From CAZYZQ01 sp964652075 (GTDB taxonomy: Bacteria; Bacillota; Clostridia; Oscillospirales; Oscillospiraceae), in assembly GCA_964652075.1 (NCBI GenBank), contig CAZYZQ010000006.1:1-31213 (forward strand): DNA of 31,213 nucleotides. The letters run 5' to 3'. The notes under the pieces were generated by a model that saw only the letters and a program-made list of their open reading frames with translations, was not told where the DNA came from and did not search any database. The translations under genes were made by a program, and so were the position numbers. This document shows positions 23,302 to 31,213 of the stretch, one piece after another. Numbering within the stretch: the stretch's first letter is position 1; every line of letters starts with the position of its first letter.

Positions 23302-24375
23302 ATGGAAATCAGGGTCGAAGAATTTCTCGCGCTGCTCGAACGCCCGGCGTTCGCGGTGCGGGAGGGACAGGTGGCGGCCAGCAACGCCGCCGCGCTTGGG
23401 CGGGGCGTATACCCCGGCCGGCCGGTTGCCGGGTATCTCGGCGACGCGGCGGAGGAGTATGCCGCCTATCAGGGCGGGCTGCTCTCCGTGCGCTTGCCGC
23501 TGGGGCAGGTTTCGATCCGCCGCATGGACGGCTATGATCTGTTCCTGACCGAGCCGGAGACGCAGATGCAGATGGAGCGGCTGGCTTACCTTTCGCAGGC
23601 GCTGCGCGACCCGCTGGGCGAGCTGATGGCGAGCGCGAAATGGCTCTTTCCGTTTTTGGAGCCGGACGAGGACCCGACGATCCAGCACTGCACAGCGGGC
23701 ATGAACCGCTCGCTTTACCGCCTGCTGCGGCTGACCTGCGAGCTGACGGACGCGTACCGCTTGTCCCGGGAGGACGCCGCGATGGAATTTGCCCGTGTCG
23801 AGCTGACGCACTTTGCGGGCGAATTATATGAGGAGGCCGCGCCGCTCTGCGCAGCGGCCGGGCTGCGGCTGGAGCTGCGCCTGCCCGCGCAGCGCTGCTA
23901 CGCCATGATCGACCGGCAGCAGCTCGAGCGGGCAATCTACAACCTGCTTTCCAACGCAATGCGTTTTTCACATCCGGACGGCGAGATCCTGTTTGCGCTG
24001 GATGTGGCGGGCAGTGCGGCGCGCTTTACGGTGCGCGACGATGGCGACGGGATCCCGGCGGCGGTGCTGCCGACGGTGTTCGACCGTATGCGCCAGCGTG
24101 GGCCGGTCGGCGACAGCCGCTGGGGGCTTGGCCTCGGGCTGACGCTCGCGCGCCAGATCGCGGCGCGCCACGGCGGCACGCTGATGCTCCAGAGCACAGA
24201 GGGCGAGGGGACGACCGCGACGCTCTCGATCCGCCTTGACACAGCGCGCCCGCAGCCGGGGCAGCTCAAGAACCCCGTGTTCCGCTACGACTACACGGGC
24301 GGCTATCGCCATTCGCTCATCGAGCTGGCGGACGTGCTGCCGCCGGAGCTCTATGACAGCCGCAATCTCGGCTGA
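23302..24375 (+). CDS. Histidine-kinase-like protein lacking the phosphoacceptor His
   Basis: A 357-residue soluble protein with no membrane helix. Residues 8-85 form a small PAS-like region. At 98-105 SQALRDPL occupies the place of SHELRTPL in the dimerisation helix, with Gln99 instead of His. The GHKL ATPase domain is intact: N-box NLLSNAMRFS (214-223), G1 DDGDGIP (246-252) and G2 GLGLGLT (275-281). A conserved-looking tail follows (YDYTGGYRHSLIELADVLPPELY). No response regulator is adjacent. It could be an ATP-binding sensor working by contact rather than phosphotransfer, but this is inference. The ATG at 23302 has AAAGGG upstream. It shares the cls transcript. Confidence 0.8.
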   Translation: MEIRVEEFLALLERPAFAVREGQVAASNAAALGRGVYPGRPVAGYLGDAAEEYAAYQGGLLSVRLPLGQVSIRRMDGYDLFLTEPETQMQMERLAYLSQALRDPLGELMASAKWLFPFLEPDEDPTIQHCTAGMNRSLYRLLRLTCELTDAYRLSREDAAMEFARVELTHFAGELYEEAAPLCAAAGLRLELRLPAQRCYAMIDRQQLERAIYNLLSNAMRFSHPDGEILFALDVAGSAARFTVRDDGDGIPAAVLPTVFDRMRQRGPVGDSRWGLGLGLTLARQIAARHGGTLMLQSTEGEGTTATLSIRLDTARPQPGQLKNPVFRYDYTGGYRHSLIELADVLPPELYDSRNLG

Positions 24376-24377
24376 CC

Positions 24378-24405
24378 GAAACGCCCCGCGGGGGCGTTTC
24401 TTTTT
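24378..24405 (+). terminator. Rho-independent terminator of the cls operon
   Basis: GAAACGCCCC (24378-24387) pairs perfectly with GGGGCGTTTC (24391-24400), 3-nt loop, followed by five Ts. It starts 2 bp after the kinase-like stop codon. Confidence 0.92.
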
Positions 24406-24475
24406 GCCCGCCGGCGGAAACCGTGCCTGGTTTTCGAAATGCTTTGGCAAATTCGCGCCCTTCTGCGATACACGC

Positions 24476-24548
24476 GGCGGGGGCACACGTCGCATATTCC
24501 TGCGACGCGTCCCGAGGCCCGTCCCTTTGGGCCGAGGGTAGCCCCGCC
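24476..24548 (+). other. Candidate structured RNA or folded DNA element
   Basis: Within the 278-bp gap 24406-24683, which has no credible gene, 73 bases fold almost without unpaired linkers. An outer stem (GGCGGGG 24476-24482 with CCCCGCC 24542-24548, plus a C-G pair across a bulged G) encloses two hairpins. The first is 24485-24510 (ACACGTCGCA with TGCGACGCGT, one A-C mismatch, 6-nt loop). The second is 24511-24538 (CCC-GA-GGCCC with GGGCC-GA-GGG, 8-nt loop), with tandem G-A pairs. A weak promoter TTGGCA-N17-GATACA (24444-24472) could start transcription near the outer stem. I do not recognise a known RNA family. Strand is tentative. Confidence 0.4.
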
Positions 24549-24620
24549 TACTGGCCGTCTTGCACAAATTGCAGCGGATGCCGCGGGAGAAATTTTGCGC
24601 CCTATTTGGCGGAATATGTC

Positions 24621-24649
24621 TGTACATCCGGGCGCGGCCATGTTATAAT
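24621..24649 (+). promoter_or_regulatory. Promoter of the GlmU-like/MFS operon
   Basis: TGTACA (24621-24626), 17 bp, TATAAT (24644-24649), with TG one base before the -10. It lies about 34 bp before the GTG start of the GlmU-like gene, and downstream of the folded element. Confidence 0.7.
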
Positions 24650-24683
24650 TTACATAGAAATTACAAATCAGGGGGGATTGCGC

Positions 24684-25802
24684 GTGTTTGCAGCGTCCTG
24701 CGTGATTCTGGTGCCGGACGACACCGCCCGGACCGGGCGGAGCCTTCCGCTGCTGCTGGAACCGGTGATGGGCTGCCCGCTTTTGGGCTGGCTGGGTGAA
24801 AACCTGCTGCGCGCCGGGATTCAGCGTTTCTTTCTTGTCTGCCATCCGCAGTATGCGTCCGCAGTGCGCGCATGTATGCCCCGACAGGCGGAGGTGCAGG
24901 TCTCGGCCAATCAGGCCGCGCCGGACCTGCTGCATGTCTTCCTCTCCACCGCCGACGAGGCGGAGGAGGAGGTGCTGGTCGTCTCCGGCCCGGCCATGCT
25001 GGTGCCGGCGGGCGCGCCGCGCCCCGCGCCGCCTGCGCCCGGCCCGGTGAGCCGCGTGTTCCGCACGGGCCGCGAGGCGCTGATGCAGGCGCTGGACGAC
25101 TCGTTCTCCTTCGCCGCGTTTTTGCAGGAGGAGGGCGTTCCGCTGACGGCGGAGGAGGGCGCCTACCGCATCTCGTCCGCGCCGGAGCTGGCGCAGTGGC
25201 AGAGCCTGCTGCAGGCGCAGCGCGCCCGCGCGCTGATTGCCGCGGGCGTCCGGATCTGGGACGAGAAGACGGTCTGTGTCGAACCGGGCGTCACGGTTGC
25301 GGCCGGGACGGAGCTGCTGCCCGGCACGGTTCTGCGCGGCCGGACAAGCGTCGGCGCGGACTGCGTCCTCGGGCCGAATGTGACCGTGCGTGACACCACG
25401 CTCGGCGACGGCGCAAGCGTGGTGGAATCGACGCTGCGCGACGCTGTGATCGGCCCGGGCGCGCACATCGGGCCGCACTGCGCGGTCTCCGGGGCGAGTA
25501 CGCTCGGCAGCGGCGTCCTGCTCGATGCGGGCAGCGCCTGCCATGCCGTGCGGCTGGGCGACGGCGTACATCTGTTCCCACATACGTGGATTGCCGATGC
25601 AAAGATCGGTGAAAAAACTGAGATCGGCCCCGGCGCCGTCACCTCGGGCGCGGGCGTTACGATCGGCCAGTCCTGCGCGGTCGGCGCGCGGGCGGTGCTG
25701 CTGGCGCCGCTGACGATGGAGGACGGCGCCGCCGTCGCGCCCGGTGCGGTGGCAACCGGGGAATGCGGCCGTTCCGGTAAGACGAAACATATTCGTAAAT
25801 GA
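24684..25802 (+). CDS. GlmU-like protein, probably catalytically degenerate
   Basis: A 372-residue two-domain protein. The N-terminal part aligns by eye with nucleotidyltransferases (CVILVPDDTARTGRSLPLLL in place of the LAAGxGTRMxSxxPK loop), so the nucleotide-binding signature is lost. The second half is a left-handed beta-helix with a GlmU-type linker (ALIAAGVRIWDEKTVCVEPG, VLGPNVTVRDTTLGDGA). The acetyltransferase end keeps one His (HLFPHTWIADAKIGEKTEIG) but lacks the NYDG segment. True GlmU makes UDP-GlcNAc and is about 450 residues. The position before prs-pth-mfd is where glmU normally sits in Firmicutes. GTG 24684 has AGGGGGG upstream; the MFS gene follows after 9 bp. Confidence 0.75.
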   Translation: MFAASCVILVPDDTARTGRSLPLLLEPVMGCPLLGWLGENLLRAGIQRFFLVCHPQYASAVRACMPRQAEVQVSANQAAPDLLHVFLSTADEAEEEVLVVSGPAMLVPAGAPRPAPPAPGPVSRVFRTGREALMQALDDSFSFAAFLQEEGVPLTAEEGAYRISSAPELAQWQSLLQAQRARALIAAGVRIWDEKTVCVEPGVTVAAGTELLPGTVLRGRTSVGADCVLGPNVTVRDTTLGDGASVVESTLRDAVIGPGAHIGPHCAVSGASTLGSGVLLDAGSACHAVRLGDGVHLFPHTWIADAKIGEKTEIGPGAVTSGAGVTIGQSCAVGARAVLLAPLTMEDGAAVAPGAVATGECGRSGKTKHIRK

Positions 25803-25811
25803 GGGAATTGA

Positions 25812-27047
25812 ATGGAAAAGACCAAGAAGTTTCGCATTTTTAACTGTTATTTCTGCATCATTACGCTGATCTACTTTGTATACGGCATCTCCAATTTCTT
25901 CTATAACTCCACCTTTGCAATCTATTTGAAGACGGTCTTCGGCGACGGTGCGGGAACCAAAACCGGCGTGCTGATGGCCTGCTTTACAATTTCCGCCACG
26001 GTCTTCCGGCTGGTCGGCGGCAAGATTTCCGACACAAAGGGCCGCAGGCGCGTCGTGATTGTGGGGCTTGTGATCTTTGCGCTGGGCTGCGTGCTGATGT
26101 GGCCGGCGCGGACGGTCGCCCTGTTCTGCCTCGCGCGTATTTTGCAGGGCTGCGGCTTTGCCATCGCGGGCACGGCGCTCTCCGCCGCTGTGGCGGACGT
26201 CATCCCGCGCGAGCGGATGGGCGAGGGCATCGGCTACTACGGCCTTGCCAACTCCCTGACGCAGGCCATCGCGCCGACCATCGCGCTCGCGGTCTACAAC
26301 TCCAGCGCGGTGCACGGCTGGCGCAACATTGTGCTCGCCTCGCTCGGCGGGCTTGCCATGTGCGTGGTGCTGGCGTTGTTTGTGACCTATGAGCACAAGC
26401 CGGATTTCCCCGGCAACCGCATCGAGGCGATCGAAAAGGCAAAGAGCGCACGCGCGGCGCGCGAAAAGAAATCGCTCGGCCAGTCGCTGGCGGGCTTTTT
26501 CGAGAAAAAGGCGCTGCCGTTCGGCATGGTGCAGTTTTTTGTCTCGTTCGCCTATGGCGTCATCATGGTATTCCTGACCGACTTCGGCACGGAGCAGGGC
26601 TTTGCGCATGTGGGCTGGTACTTCACCATCGCCGCCGTGACGACCTTCCTCGGCAGGCTCCTGACCGGCCGGATCTCCGACCGGCATAACCCGCTGGTTG
26701 TCCTGATCCCCGGCTTTGCCGCTGGCGTGCTGGGCTTCTTGCTGCTCGTGGCCTGCCCGAAGATGGAGCTGCTCTACTACGTCTCCGCCGTCTTCATCGG
26801 CGCGTTCAACGGCGTCACCGGGCCGACGCTCAACGCCTCGGCGCTGAAGGCCAGCCCCGCCGACCGCAAGGGCGCGGCCTCCGCGACCTATCAGGTGCCG
26901 GTGGAGATCGCGTTCGCGCTGTCCAGCATGATCTGCGGCGCGATCTACGACGCGACGCATTCGTATTCGCCGACCTTTATCGTCTCCGCCGTCTCGTCCG
27001 GCGTCGCGATCCTGCTGTCTGTGATCGTCTACCGGAAACGGCACTGA
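25812..27047 (+). CDS. Major facilitator superfamily transporter
   Basis: A 411-residue protein with about 12 hydrophobic segments. The MFS motif A loop appears as GGKISDTKGRRRVV (about residue 68-81) after the second helix pair and repeats as LTGRISDRHNPL in the second half. A basic cytoplasmic loop (IEAIEKAKSARAAREKK) links the two halves. The pattern fits drug or metabolite exporters, but the substrate cannot be inferred. It starts 9 bp after the GlmU-like gene (GAGGGAATTGA before the ATG) and is probably cotranscribed, which is unusual for a glmU locus. Confidence 0.88.
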   Translation: MEKTKKFRIFNCYFCIITLIYFVYGISNFFYNSTFAIYLKTVFGDGAGTKTGVLMACFTISATVFRLVGGKISDTKGRRRVVIVGLVIFALGCVLMWPARTVALFCLARILQGCGFAIAGTALSAAVADVIPRERMGEGIGYYGLANSLTQAIAPTIALAVYNSSAVHGWRNIVLASLGGLAMCVVLALFVTYEHKPDFPGNRIEAIEKAKSARAAREKKSLGQSLAGFFEKKALPFGMVQFFVSFAYGVIMVFLTDFGTEQGFAHVGWYFTIAAVTTFLGRLLTGRISDRHNPLVVLIPGFAAGVLGFLLLVACPKMELLYYVSAVFIGAFNGVTGPTLNASALKASPADRKGAASATYQVPVEIAFALSSMICGAIYDATHSYSPTFIVSAVSSGVAILLSVIVYRKRH

Positions 27048-27112
27048 ATTTGTAACTTTCCCGCATTGCGGGCTCTATTCACAAAAAACGACCGAAAAGA
27101 GAGGTAACTTCC

Positions 27113-28075
27113 ATGAGTGTTTGCACACAGAAGCTGAAAGTATTCTCCGCCAACGGCAACCGCCCGTTTGCTGAGGGCATCTGCAGGGCCCTCGGCATCC
27201 CGCTGGGCGACTGCGAAGTCAAGACGTTCGCCGACGGCGAGGTCTCCGTCTCGTTCAATGAGACGGTGCGCGGCGTGGACGTGTTTGTCGTCCAGCCGAC
27301 CTGCAAGCCTGTCAACGACAACCTCATGCAGCTGATGGTCATGATTGACGCGCTCAAGCGCGCGTCGGCCGGCCGCATCAACGCCGTCATCCCCTACTAC
27401 GGGTATGCCCGGCAGGACCGCAAGGTCAAGGCGCGCGAGCCGATCTCCGCGAAGCTCGTGGCAGACCTGCTGACCTGCGCCGGCGCGGACCGCGTCATCA
27501 CAATGGATCTGCACGCCAACCAGATTCAGGGCTTCTTCAACATCCCGGTCGATCATCTGGTCGGCAACCCGGCGTTCGTCAAGTACTATCTTGAGAAGTT
27601 CCCGAACCCCGCCCAACGCGAGGAGATGGTCGTCGTTTCGCCGGACGTCGGTTCCGTCGCCCGCGCCCGCGCGTTTGCGCAGAAGATGGGCATGGGCCTC
27701 GCCATCGTCGACAAGCGCCGCCCAAAGCCGAACTCCTGTGAGGTCATGAACATCATCGGCGACGTCTCCGGCCGCGAGTGCATCCTGTTCGACGACCTGG
27801 TCGACACCGCCGGCTCCCTCTGCAACGCCGCGAAGGCGATCATCGAGGTCGGCGGCGCGAAGAAGGTCTGGGCCTGCGCGTCCCACGGCGTGCTCTCCGG
27901 CCCGGCCTGCGACCGCATCGACGCGAGCTACATGGAGGAGCTGAAGCTCCTGAACACCATCCCGATGCCCGAGCACTATCAGGGCAGCAAGATCAGCCAG
28001 CTGGACGTCTCGCCGATGTTCGCCGAGGCCATCTCCCGCATCCACGAGGAGAACCCGCTGTCCACGATGTTCTGA
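27113..28075 (+). CDS. prs: Ribose-phosphate pyrophosphokinase (PRPP synthetase)
   Basis: Makes PRPP from ribose 5-phosphate and ATP, feeding purine, pyrimidine, His, Trp and NAD synthesis. Family signatures include FADGEVSVSFNETVRG, YYGYARQDRKVKAREPIS, MDLHANQIQGFF and the PRPP-binding loop FDDLVDTAGSL. The 320-residue length is normal. GAGAGGTAAC precedes the ATG. A small 5-bp hairpin (27060-27072) lies in the 65-bp gap after the MFS gene, without a T-run. The stop codon overlaps the pth start by one base (TGATG). Confidence 0.97.
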   Translation: MSVCTQKLKVFSANGNRPFAEGICRALGIPLGDCEVKTFADGEVSVSFNETVRGVDVFVVQPTCKPVNDNLMQLMVMIDALKRASAGRINAVIPYYGYARQDRKVKAREPISAKLVADLLTCAGADRVITMDLHANQIQGFFNIPVDHLVGNPAFVKYYLEKFPNPAQREEMVVVSPDVGSVARARAFAQKMGMGLAIVDKRRPKPNSCEVMNIIGDVSGRECILFDDLVDTAGSLCNAAKAIIEVGGAKKVWACASHGVLSGPACDRIDASYMEELKLLNTIPMPEHYQGSKISQLDVSPMFAEAISRIHEENPLSTMF

Positions 28076-28662
28076 TGCTGCTGCGAAAGAGCGCGGCGTG
28101 GCTCGTGGCCGGCCTCGGCAATCCGGAGGCAAAGTACACGGGTACACGCCACAACGCGGGCTTCGCCGCGATGGATGTGCTGGCGGGCAAGCTGCGCGCC
28201 GGGACATGGCGGCATAAGTTTCAGGGCGAGACGGCGCGTGTTGCGCTGAACGGGGAGGACGTGGTGCTCCTGAAGCCCGCGACCTATATGAACCGCAGCG
28301 GCGCGTCCGTTGCCGAGGCCGCGCGGTTCTATAAGATCCCGCCGTCGCATATCATCATTCTGTGTGACGATGTGTCGCTGCCCGTGGGGCGCATCCGTGT
28401 GCGCGCGAGCGGCTCCGCCGGCGGCCACAATGGCCTGAAGGACATCATCGCCTGCCTCGGCTCGCAGGAGTTCCCGCGCGTCCGCATCGGCGTCGGGGAG
28501 AAGCCGCACTCGGACTACGACCTCGCGGCGTGGGTGCTGGCAGTATTTCCGCCGCAGGAGCGCGAAACGATGCAGAAAAGCTATGAAAACGCCGCCTGCG
28601 CGGCGCTGGAGCTGCTCCAAAACGGCCCGGAGAAGGCCGCGAGCCGCTATAACGGGAAGTAG
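28075..28662 (+). CDS. pth: Peptidyl-tRNA hydrolase
   Basis: Frees tRNA from peptidyl-tRNA that drops off ribosomes. Motifs are GLGNPEAKYTGTRHNAGF (with the catalytic His and Asn), KPATYMNRSG and GSAGGHNGLKDI. The 195-residue length is typical. The ATG at 28075 shares one base with the prs stop, so translation is probably coupled; no separate strong ribosome site is needed. The prs-pth-mfd order is conserved in Firmicutes. Confidence 0.96.
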   Translation: MLLRKSAAWLVAGLGNPEAKYTGTRHNAGFAAMDVLAGKLRAGTWRHKFQGETARVALNGEDVVLLKPATYMNRSGASVAEAARFYKIPPSHIIILCDDVSLPVGRIRVRASGSAGGHNGLKDIIACLGSQEFPRVRIGVGEKPHSDYDLAAWVLAVFPPQERETMQKSYENAACAALELLQNGPEKAASRYNGK

Positions 28663-28697
28663 CGTCCCGTCTTCACAATCCAACCAACCACTCATAA

Positions 28698-28722
28698 CGG
28701 GGAGGCGCGGTGCGCCTTCCCG
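28698..28722 (+). other. Hairpin between pth and mfd
   Basis: CGGGGAGGCGC (28698-28708) pairs with GCGCCTTCCCG (28712-28722), one G-U pair and a 3-nt loop. No T-run follows, so it is more likely a processing or attenuation structure than a terminator. Confidence 0.45.
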
Positions 28723-28757
28723 CCTGTTGTCGTCCGCACAATTTCAGGAGGTTATCC

Positions 28758-31213
28758 ATGAATCCGCTTCTTTCCATTCTCCCCGAGCTGCCTGAATACG
28801 GCAAGCTGCTGGACGGGGTGCGCGCCGGGAGCGCCGTCTGTATTTCCGGCCTCGGCCAACTGCCGCGCGCGCATTTTGCGGCCGGGCTGATCCGCGACGC
28901 GGGCAGGCCGGTGCTGCTGCTCTGTCAGGACGATCTGGCCGCGCGCCGGATGGCCGAGGAGCTGACGGCCTTTCTCGGGCAGGTGCCTGCCGTGCTGCCC
29001 ACGCGCGACCTGACGCTGCATAGCGCCAGCGCGCTCTCGCATGAGTGGGAGCAGCGGACAATCCGGATGCTCTACGATTTGGGGCGGGGGAATGTTCCGG
29101 TGCTGCTGGCCTCCGTGCAGGCGCTCACGCGCCGGACGATCCCGCCCGAGACGCTCTACGCCGCCGCCATCCGGCTCCAGCCCGGCGCGCAGTACGAGCT
29201 GGAGGAGCTGGCCGGGAAGCTTGCGCGGGCGGGCTACTCCCGCACGAGTCTGGTCGAAGGCCCGGGGCAGTACGCGCTGCGCGGCGGCATCCTCGACGTC
29301 TTTTCGCCTGCGCACGATCAGCCGGTGCGCGCCGAGTTCTTCGGCGACGAGCTGGACTGCATGGGCTTTTTCGATCCCACGACGCAGCGCCGCACGGAGA
29401 ATATTGAATCCGCCGTCCTGCTGCCCGTTGCCGAGACGGTCGCGCAGCTGCACCCGCAGGGCGAAGCGGGGCTTGCGAGCGATCTGCGCGCGCTTGCCGC
29501 AAAGCAGCGCCGCCGCAAGACGCCGAACGCGGCGCTGATCGACACGCTGGAAAAGGACGCCGGGACGCTTGAGTCCGGCCTGCCCTTCCCGGCCGCCGAC
29601 CGGTATATGGCGCGGATCTATCCGGAGTTCGCGACCGCCGCGAGCTATCTGCCCGCCGAGACCTGTATCGTGTTCTGCGACCACGGCAACCTGAACCGCG
29701 CCGCGCAGGCGCTGGAGGATGAGCTGGGCCTCGAGCTGGACGGCATGCTCCAGACGGGGCTGCTGGCGGGCGAACTATGCAATTTCTATGCGCGCTGGGA
29801 CGATCTGTGCGCGCGCTTTGCCGGGCGCAGCGTCGTCTATTTCGACAGCTTTCTGGCCACGCGCTTTCCGCTCGGGCTGGAGCCGAAGCAGCTGCTGTCG
29901 GTCACGGCCAAGCAGCTGCCGAGCTACGGCGGCAGCATCGATACCGCCGCCGCCGACCTGCAATATTATCAGAAGAACAACTTCCGCACGCTCGTGCTCA
30001 CCGGCAACCGCCGCCGCGGCGAGATTTTGCAGAAGACGCTCTCGGAGAAGGGCGCGTCCGCGCAGCTGTGCTACCCCGCGTCCGCCCTGCCGCAGCCGAG
30101 CCAGATCCTTTTGACCGAGGGGCAGCTGCCCGGCGGTCTGGAATACCCGACGATCTCGTTTGCCGTCCTCTCCGAGGGGCAGCTGACGGCGGCAAATGTG
30201 CGCCGGCCGAAGCGCAAAAAGGTCGCGGCCTCGAACCGCGAAAAGCTCAAATCCTTCACCGACCTGACGCCCGGCGACCTTGTGGTGCATGAGTACCACG
30301 GCATCGGCCGCTACATGGGCATGGAGCAGATGCGCGTTGACGGCGTTTTGAAGGACTACGTAAAAATCTCCTACGCCGGCACGGACGTGCTCTACGTCCC
30401 GGCCATGCAGCTGGATCTTGTGACGAAGTACATCGGCGGCGGGGAGGAGACGCCCGTGCGCCTCAATAAGCTCGGCGGCGACACCTGGCAGAAGACCAAG
30501 GCGCGTGCCAAGGCGGCGGCCAAGGATCTGGCCGAGGGGCTGATCAAGCTCTACGCTGAGCGCAAGCGCCGCCCGGGCTTCGCCTTTGCGGCCGATACGC
30601 CGTGGCAGCAGGAGTTTGAGGACAGCTTTGAGTACGCCGAGACGGACGACCAGCTGCGCGCCATCGCTGAGATCAAGGACGACATGGAGGCGCCGACGCC
30701 GATGGACCGCCTGCTGTGCGGCGACGTCGGGTTCGGCAAGACGGAGGTCGCGCTGCGCGCGGCCATGAAGTGCATGATGGACGGCAAGCAGTGCGCAATC
30801 CTCGTGCCGACGACGGTGCTTGCGCAGCAACACTATGTGACGGCCTGCAAGCGCTTCGGCGGCTTCCCCGTGAACATTGACGTGCTCTCGCGCTTTCGCA
30901 CGCCGCAGCAGCAGAAGAAGACGCTCTCCGACCTTGCGGCGGGCACAGTCGACCTCGTGGTCGGCACGCACAAGCTGCTGCAGAAGAATATCCACTTCAA
31001 GGATCTCGGCCTTCTGATCGTCGACGAGGAGCAGCGCTTCGGCGTCAGCCACAAGGAGCGGCTCAAGGAGCTGTCCGTCGGCGTCGATGTGCTGACGCTC
31101 TCGGCCACGCCGATCCCGCGCACGCTGAACATGGCGCTCTCGGGTCTGCGCGATATGTCCACGATCGACGAGCCGCCGAGCGACCGCTATCCCGTCCAGA
31201 CCTTCGTCCTTGA
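28758..31213 (+). CDS. mfd: Transcription-repair coupling factor, 3' part outside window
   Basis: ATP-driven translocase that removes RNA polymerase stalled at DNA lesions and recruits UvrA. The first 818 codons are visible. The N-terminal UvrB-like module includes YALRGGILDVFSPAHDQPVR. The RNA polymerase-interacting domain has GDLVVHEYHGIGRYMGM. The helicase core shows Walker A CGDVGFGKTEVALRA (near residue 654), LVPTTVLAQQH, DEEQRFGV (motif II, DEEQ) and SATPIPRTLNMAL. The frame is uninterrupted to the edge; roughly the last third (rest of the translocation module and C-terminal regulatory domain) is outside. CAGGAGGTTATCC precedes the ATG. Confidence 0.97.
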   Translation, partial: MNPLLSILPELPEYGKLLDGVRAGSAVCISGLGQLPRAHFAAGLIRDAGRPVLLLCQDDLAARRMAEELTAFLGQVPAVLPTRDLTLHSASALSHEWEQRTIRMLYDLGRGNVPVLLASVQALTRRTIPPETLYAAAIRLQPGAQYELEELAGKLARAGYSRTSLVEGPGQYALRGGILDVFSPAHDQPVRAEFFGDELDCMGFFDPTTQRRTENIESAVLLPVAETVAQLHPQGEAGLASDLRALAAKQRRRKTPNAALIDTLEKDAGTLESGLPFPAADRYMARIYPEFATAASYLPAETCIVFCDHGNLNRAAQALEDELGLELDGMLQTGLLAGELCNFYARWDDLCARFAGRSVVYFDSFLATRFPLGLEPKQLLSVTAKQLPSYGGSIDTAAADLQYYQKNNFRTLVLTGNRRRGEILQKTLSEKGASAQLCYPASALPQPSQILLTEGQLPGGLEYPTISFAVLSEGQLTAANVRRPKRKKVAASNREKLKSFTDLTPGDLVVHEYHGIGRYMGMEQMRVDGVLKDYVKISYAGTDVLYVPAMQLDLVTKYIGGGEETPVRLNKLGGDTWQKTKARAKAAAKDLAEGLIKLYAERKRRPGFAFAADTPWQQEFEDSFEYAETDDQLRAIAEIKDDMEAPTPMDRLLCGDVGFGKTEVALRAAMKCMMDGKQCAILVPTTVLAQQHYVTACKRFGGFPVNIDVLSRFRTPQQQKKTLSDLAAGTVDLVVGTHKLLQKNIHFKDLGLLIVDEEQRFGVSHKERLKELSVGVDVLTLSATPIPRTLNMALSGLRDMSTIDEPPSDRYPVQTFVL

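Noticed and set aside
24476..24548. 6S RNA, SRP RNA, tmRNA or a known riboswitch at the folded element
   Set aside because: I compared it with the conserved sequences I remember for these families and found no convincing match, so it is left unnamed.
24423..24683. In-frame upstream extension of the GlmU-like gene
   Set aside because: The extension has no domain sense, crosses the TATAAT promoter, and the GTG at 24684 has a strong ribosome site.
24351..27044. Long minus-strand open frame of nearly 900 codons opposite the GlmU-like and MFS genes
   Set aside because: Composition is Arg/Ala/Gly/His-rich with no motif; it is the antisense shadow of well-supported plus-strand genes in GC-rich DNA.
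1..31213. CRISPR arrays, tRNA and rRNA genes
   Set aside because: No regularly spaced repeats and no recognisable tRNA or rRNA sequence seen on either strand by eye.

Overview
The window is about 31 kb of GC-rich chromosome. Gene content points to a high-GC Clostridia-type Firmicute, probably Oscillospiraceae/Ruminococcaceae-like: sepF, divIVA and ileS in a row, hfq beside miaA, mutS/mutL with an endonuclease-type MutL, and prs-pth-mfd. This is inference from gene order and protein families; no rRNA or other marker is present to fix the genus.

Layout. (1) 1-142: the 5' end of a truncated IS3-type transposase reading off the left edge, fronted by a strong hairpin. (2) 178-15704, all minus strand: transcription runs miaB, an AT-rich two-frame secreted serine protease locus, mutS, a CPBP membrane protease, mutL, miaA, hfq, a HlyD-like adaptor, a YggS-family PLP protein, sepF, divIVA, ileS. 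It joins a tRNA-modification/mismatch-repair block to a division block. (3) 15784-18149, minus: a zinc-ribbon/parvulin membrane protein followed by a lipid kinase, closed by an intrinsic terminator. (4) 18275-20091: deoB (plus) convergent with tadA (minus), sharing one bidirectional terminator. (5) 20084-21144: an XRE repressor divergent from two small plus-strand genes (a helical 95-residue protein and a sigma region 4-like protein), with an operator-like palindrome between the -35 and -10 of the divergent promoter. (6) 21150-24405: a GNAT acetyltransferase (minus) divergent from cls, which is followed by a histidine-kinase-like protein lacking the phosphoacceptor His. (7) 24406-24683: a 278-bp intergenic region with a tightly folded three-helix element. 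(8) 24684-31213, plus: a degenerate GlmU-like protein, an MFS transporter, prs, pth and the first part of mfd, which runs off the right edge.

Most of the window is housekeeping: mismatch repair, transcription-coupled repair, tRNA modification (i6A/ms2i6A, wobble inosine), Z-ring tethering, PRPP supply and cardiolipin synthesis. The least ordinary parts are the XRE/sigma4 switch, the unassigned folded element before the GlmU-like gene, the GlmU-like pseudoenzyme, the His-less kinase, and the AT-rich protease insertion between miaB and mutS, whose signal/propeptide and catalytic domains lie in different reading frames. Promoters are quoted from matches to sigma-A hexamers at 17-bp spacing and have not been tested.
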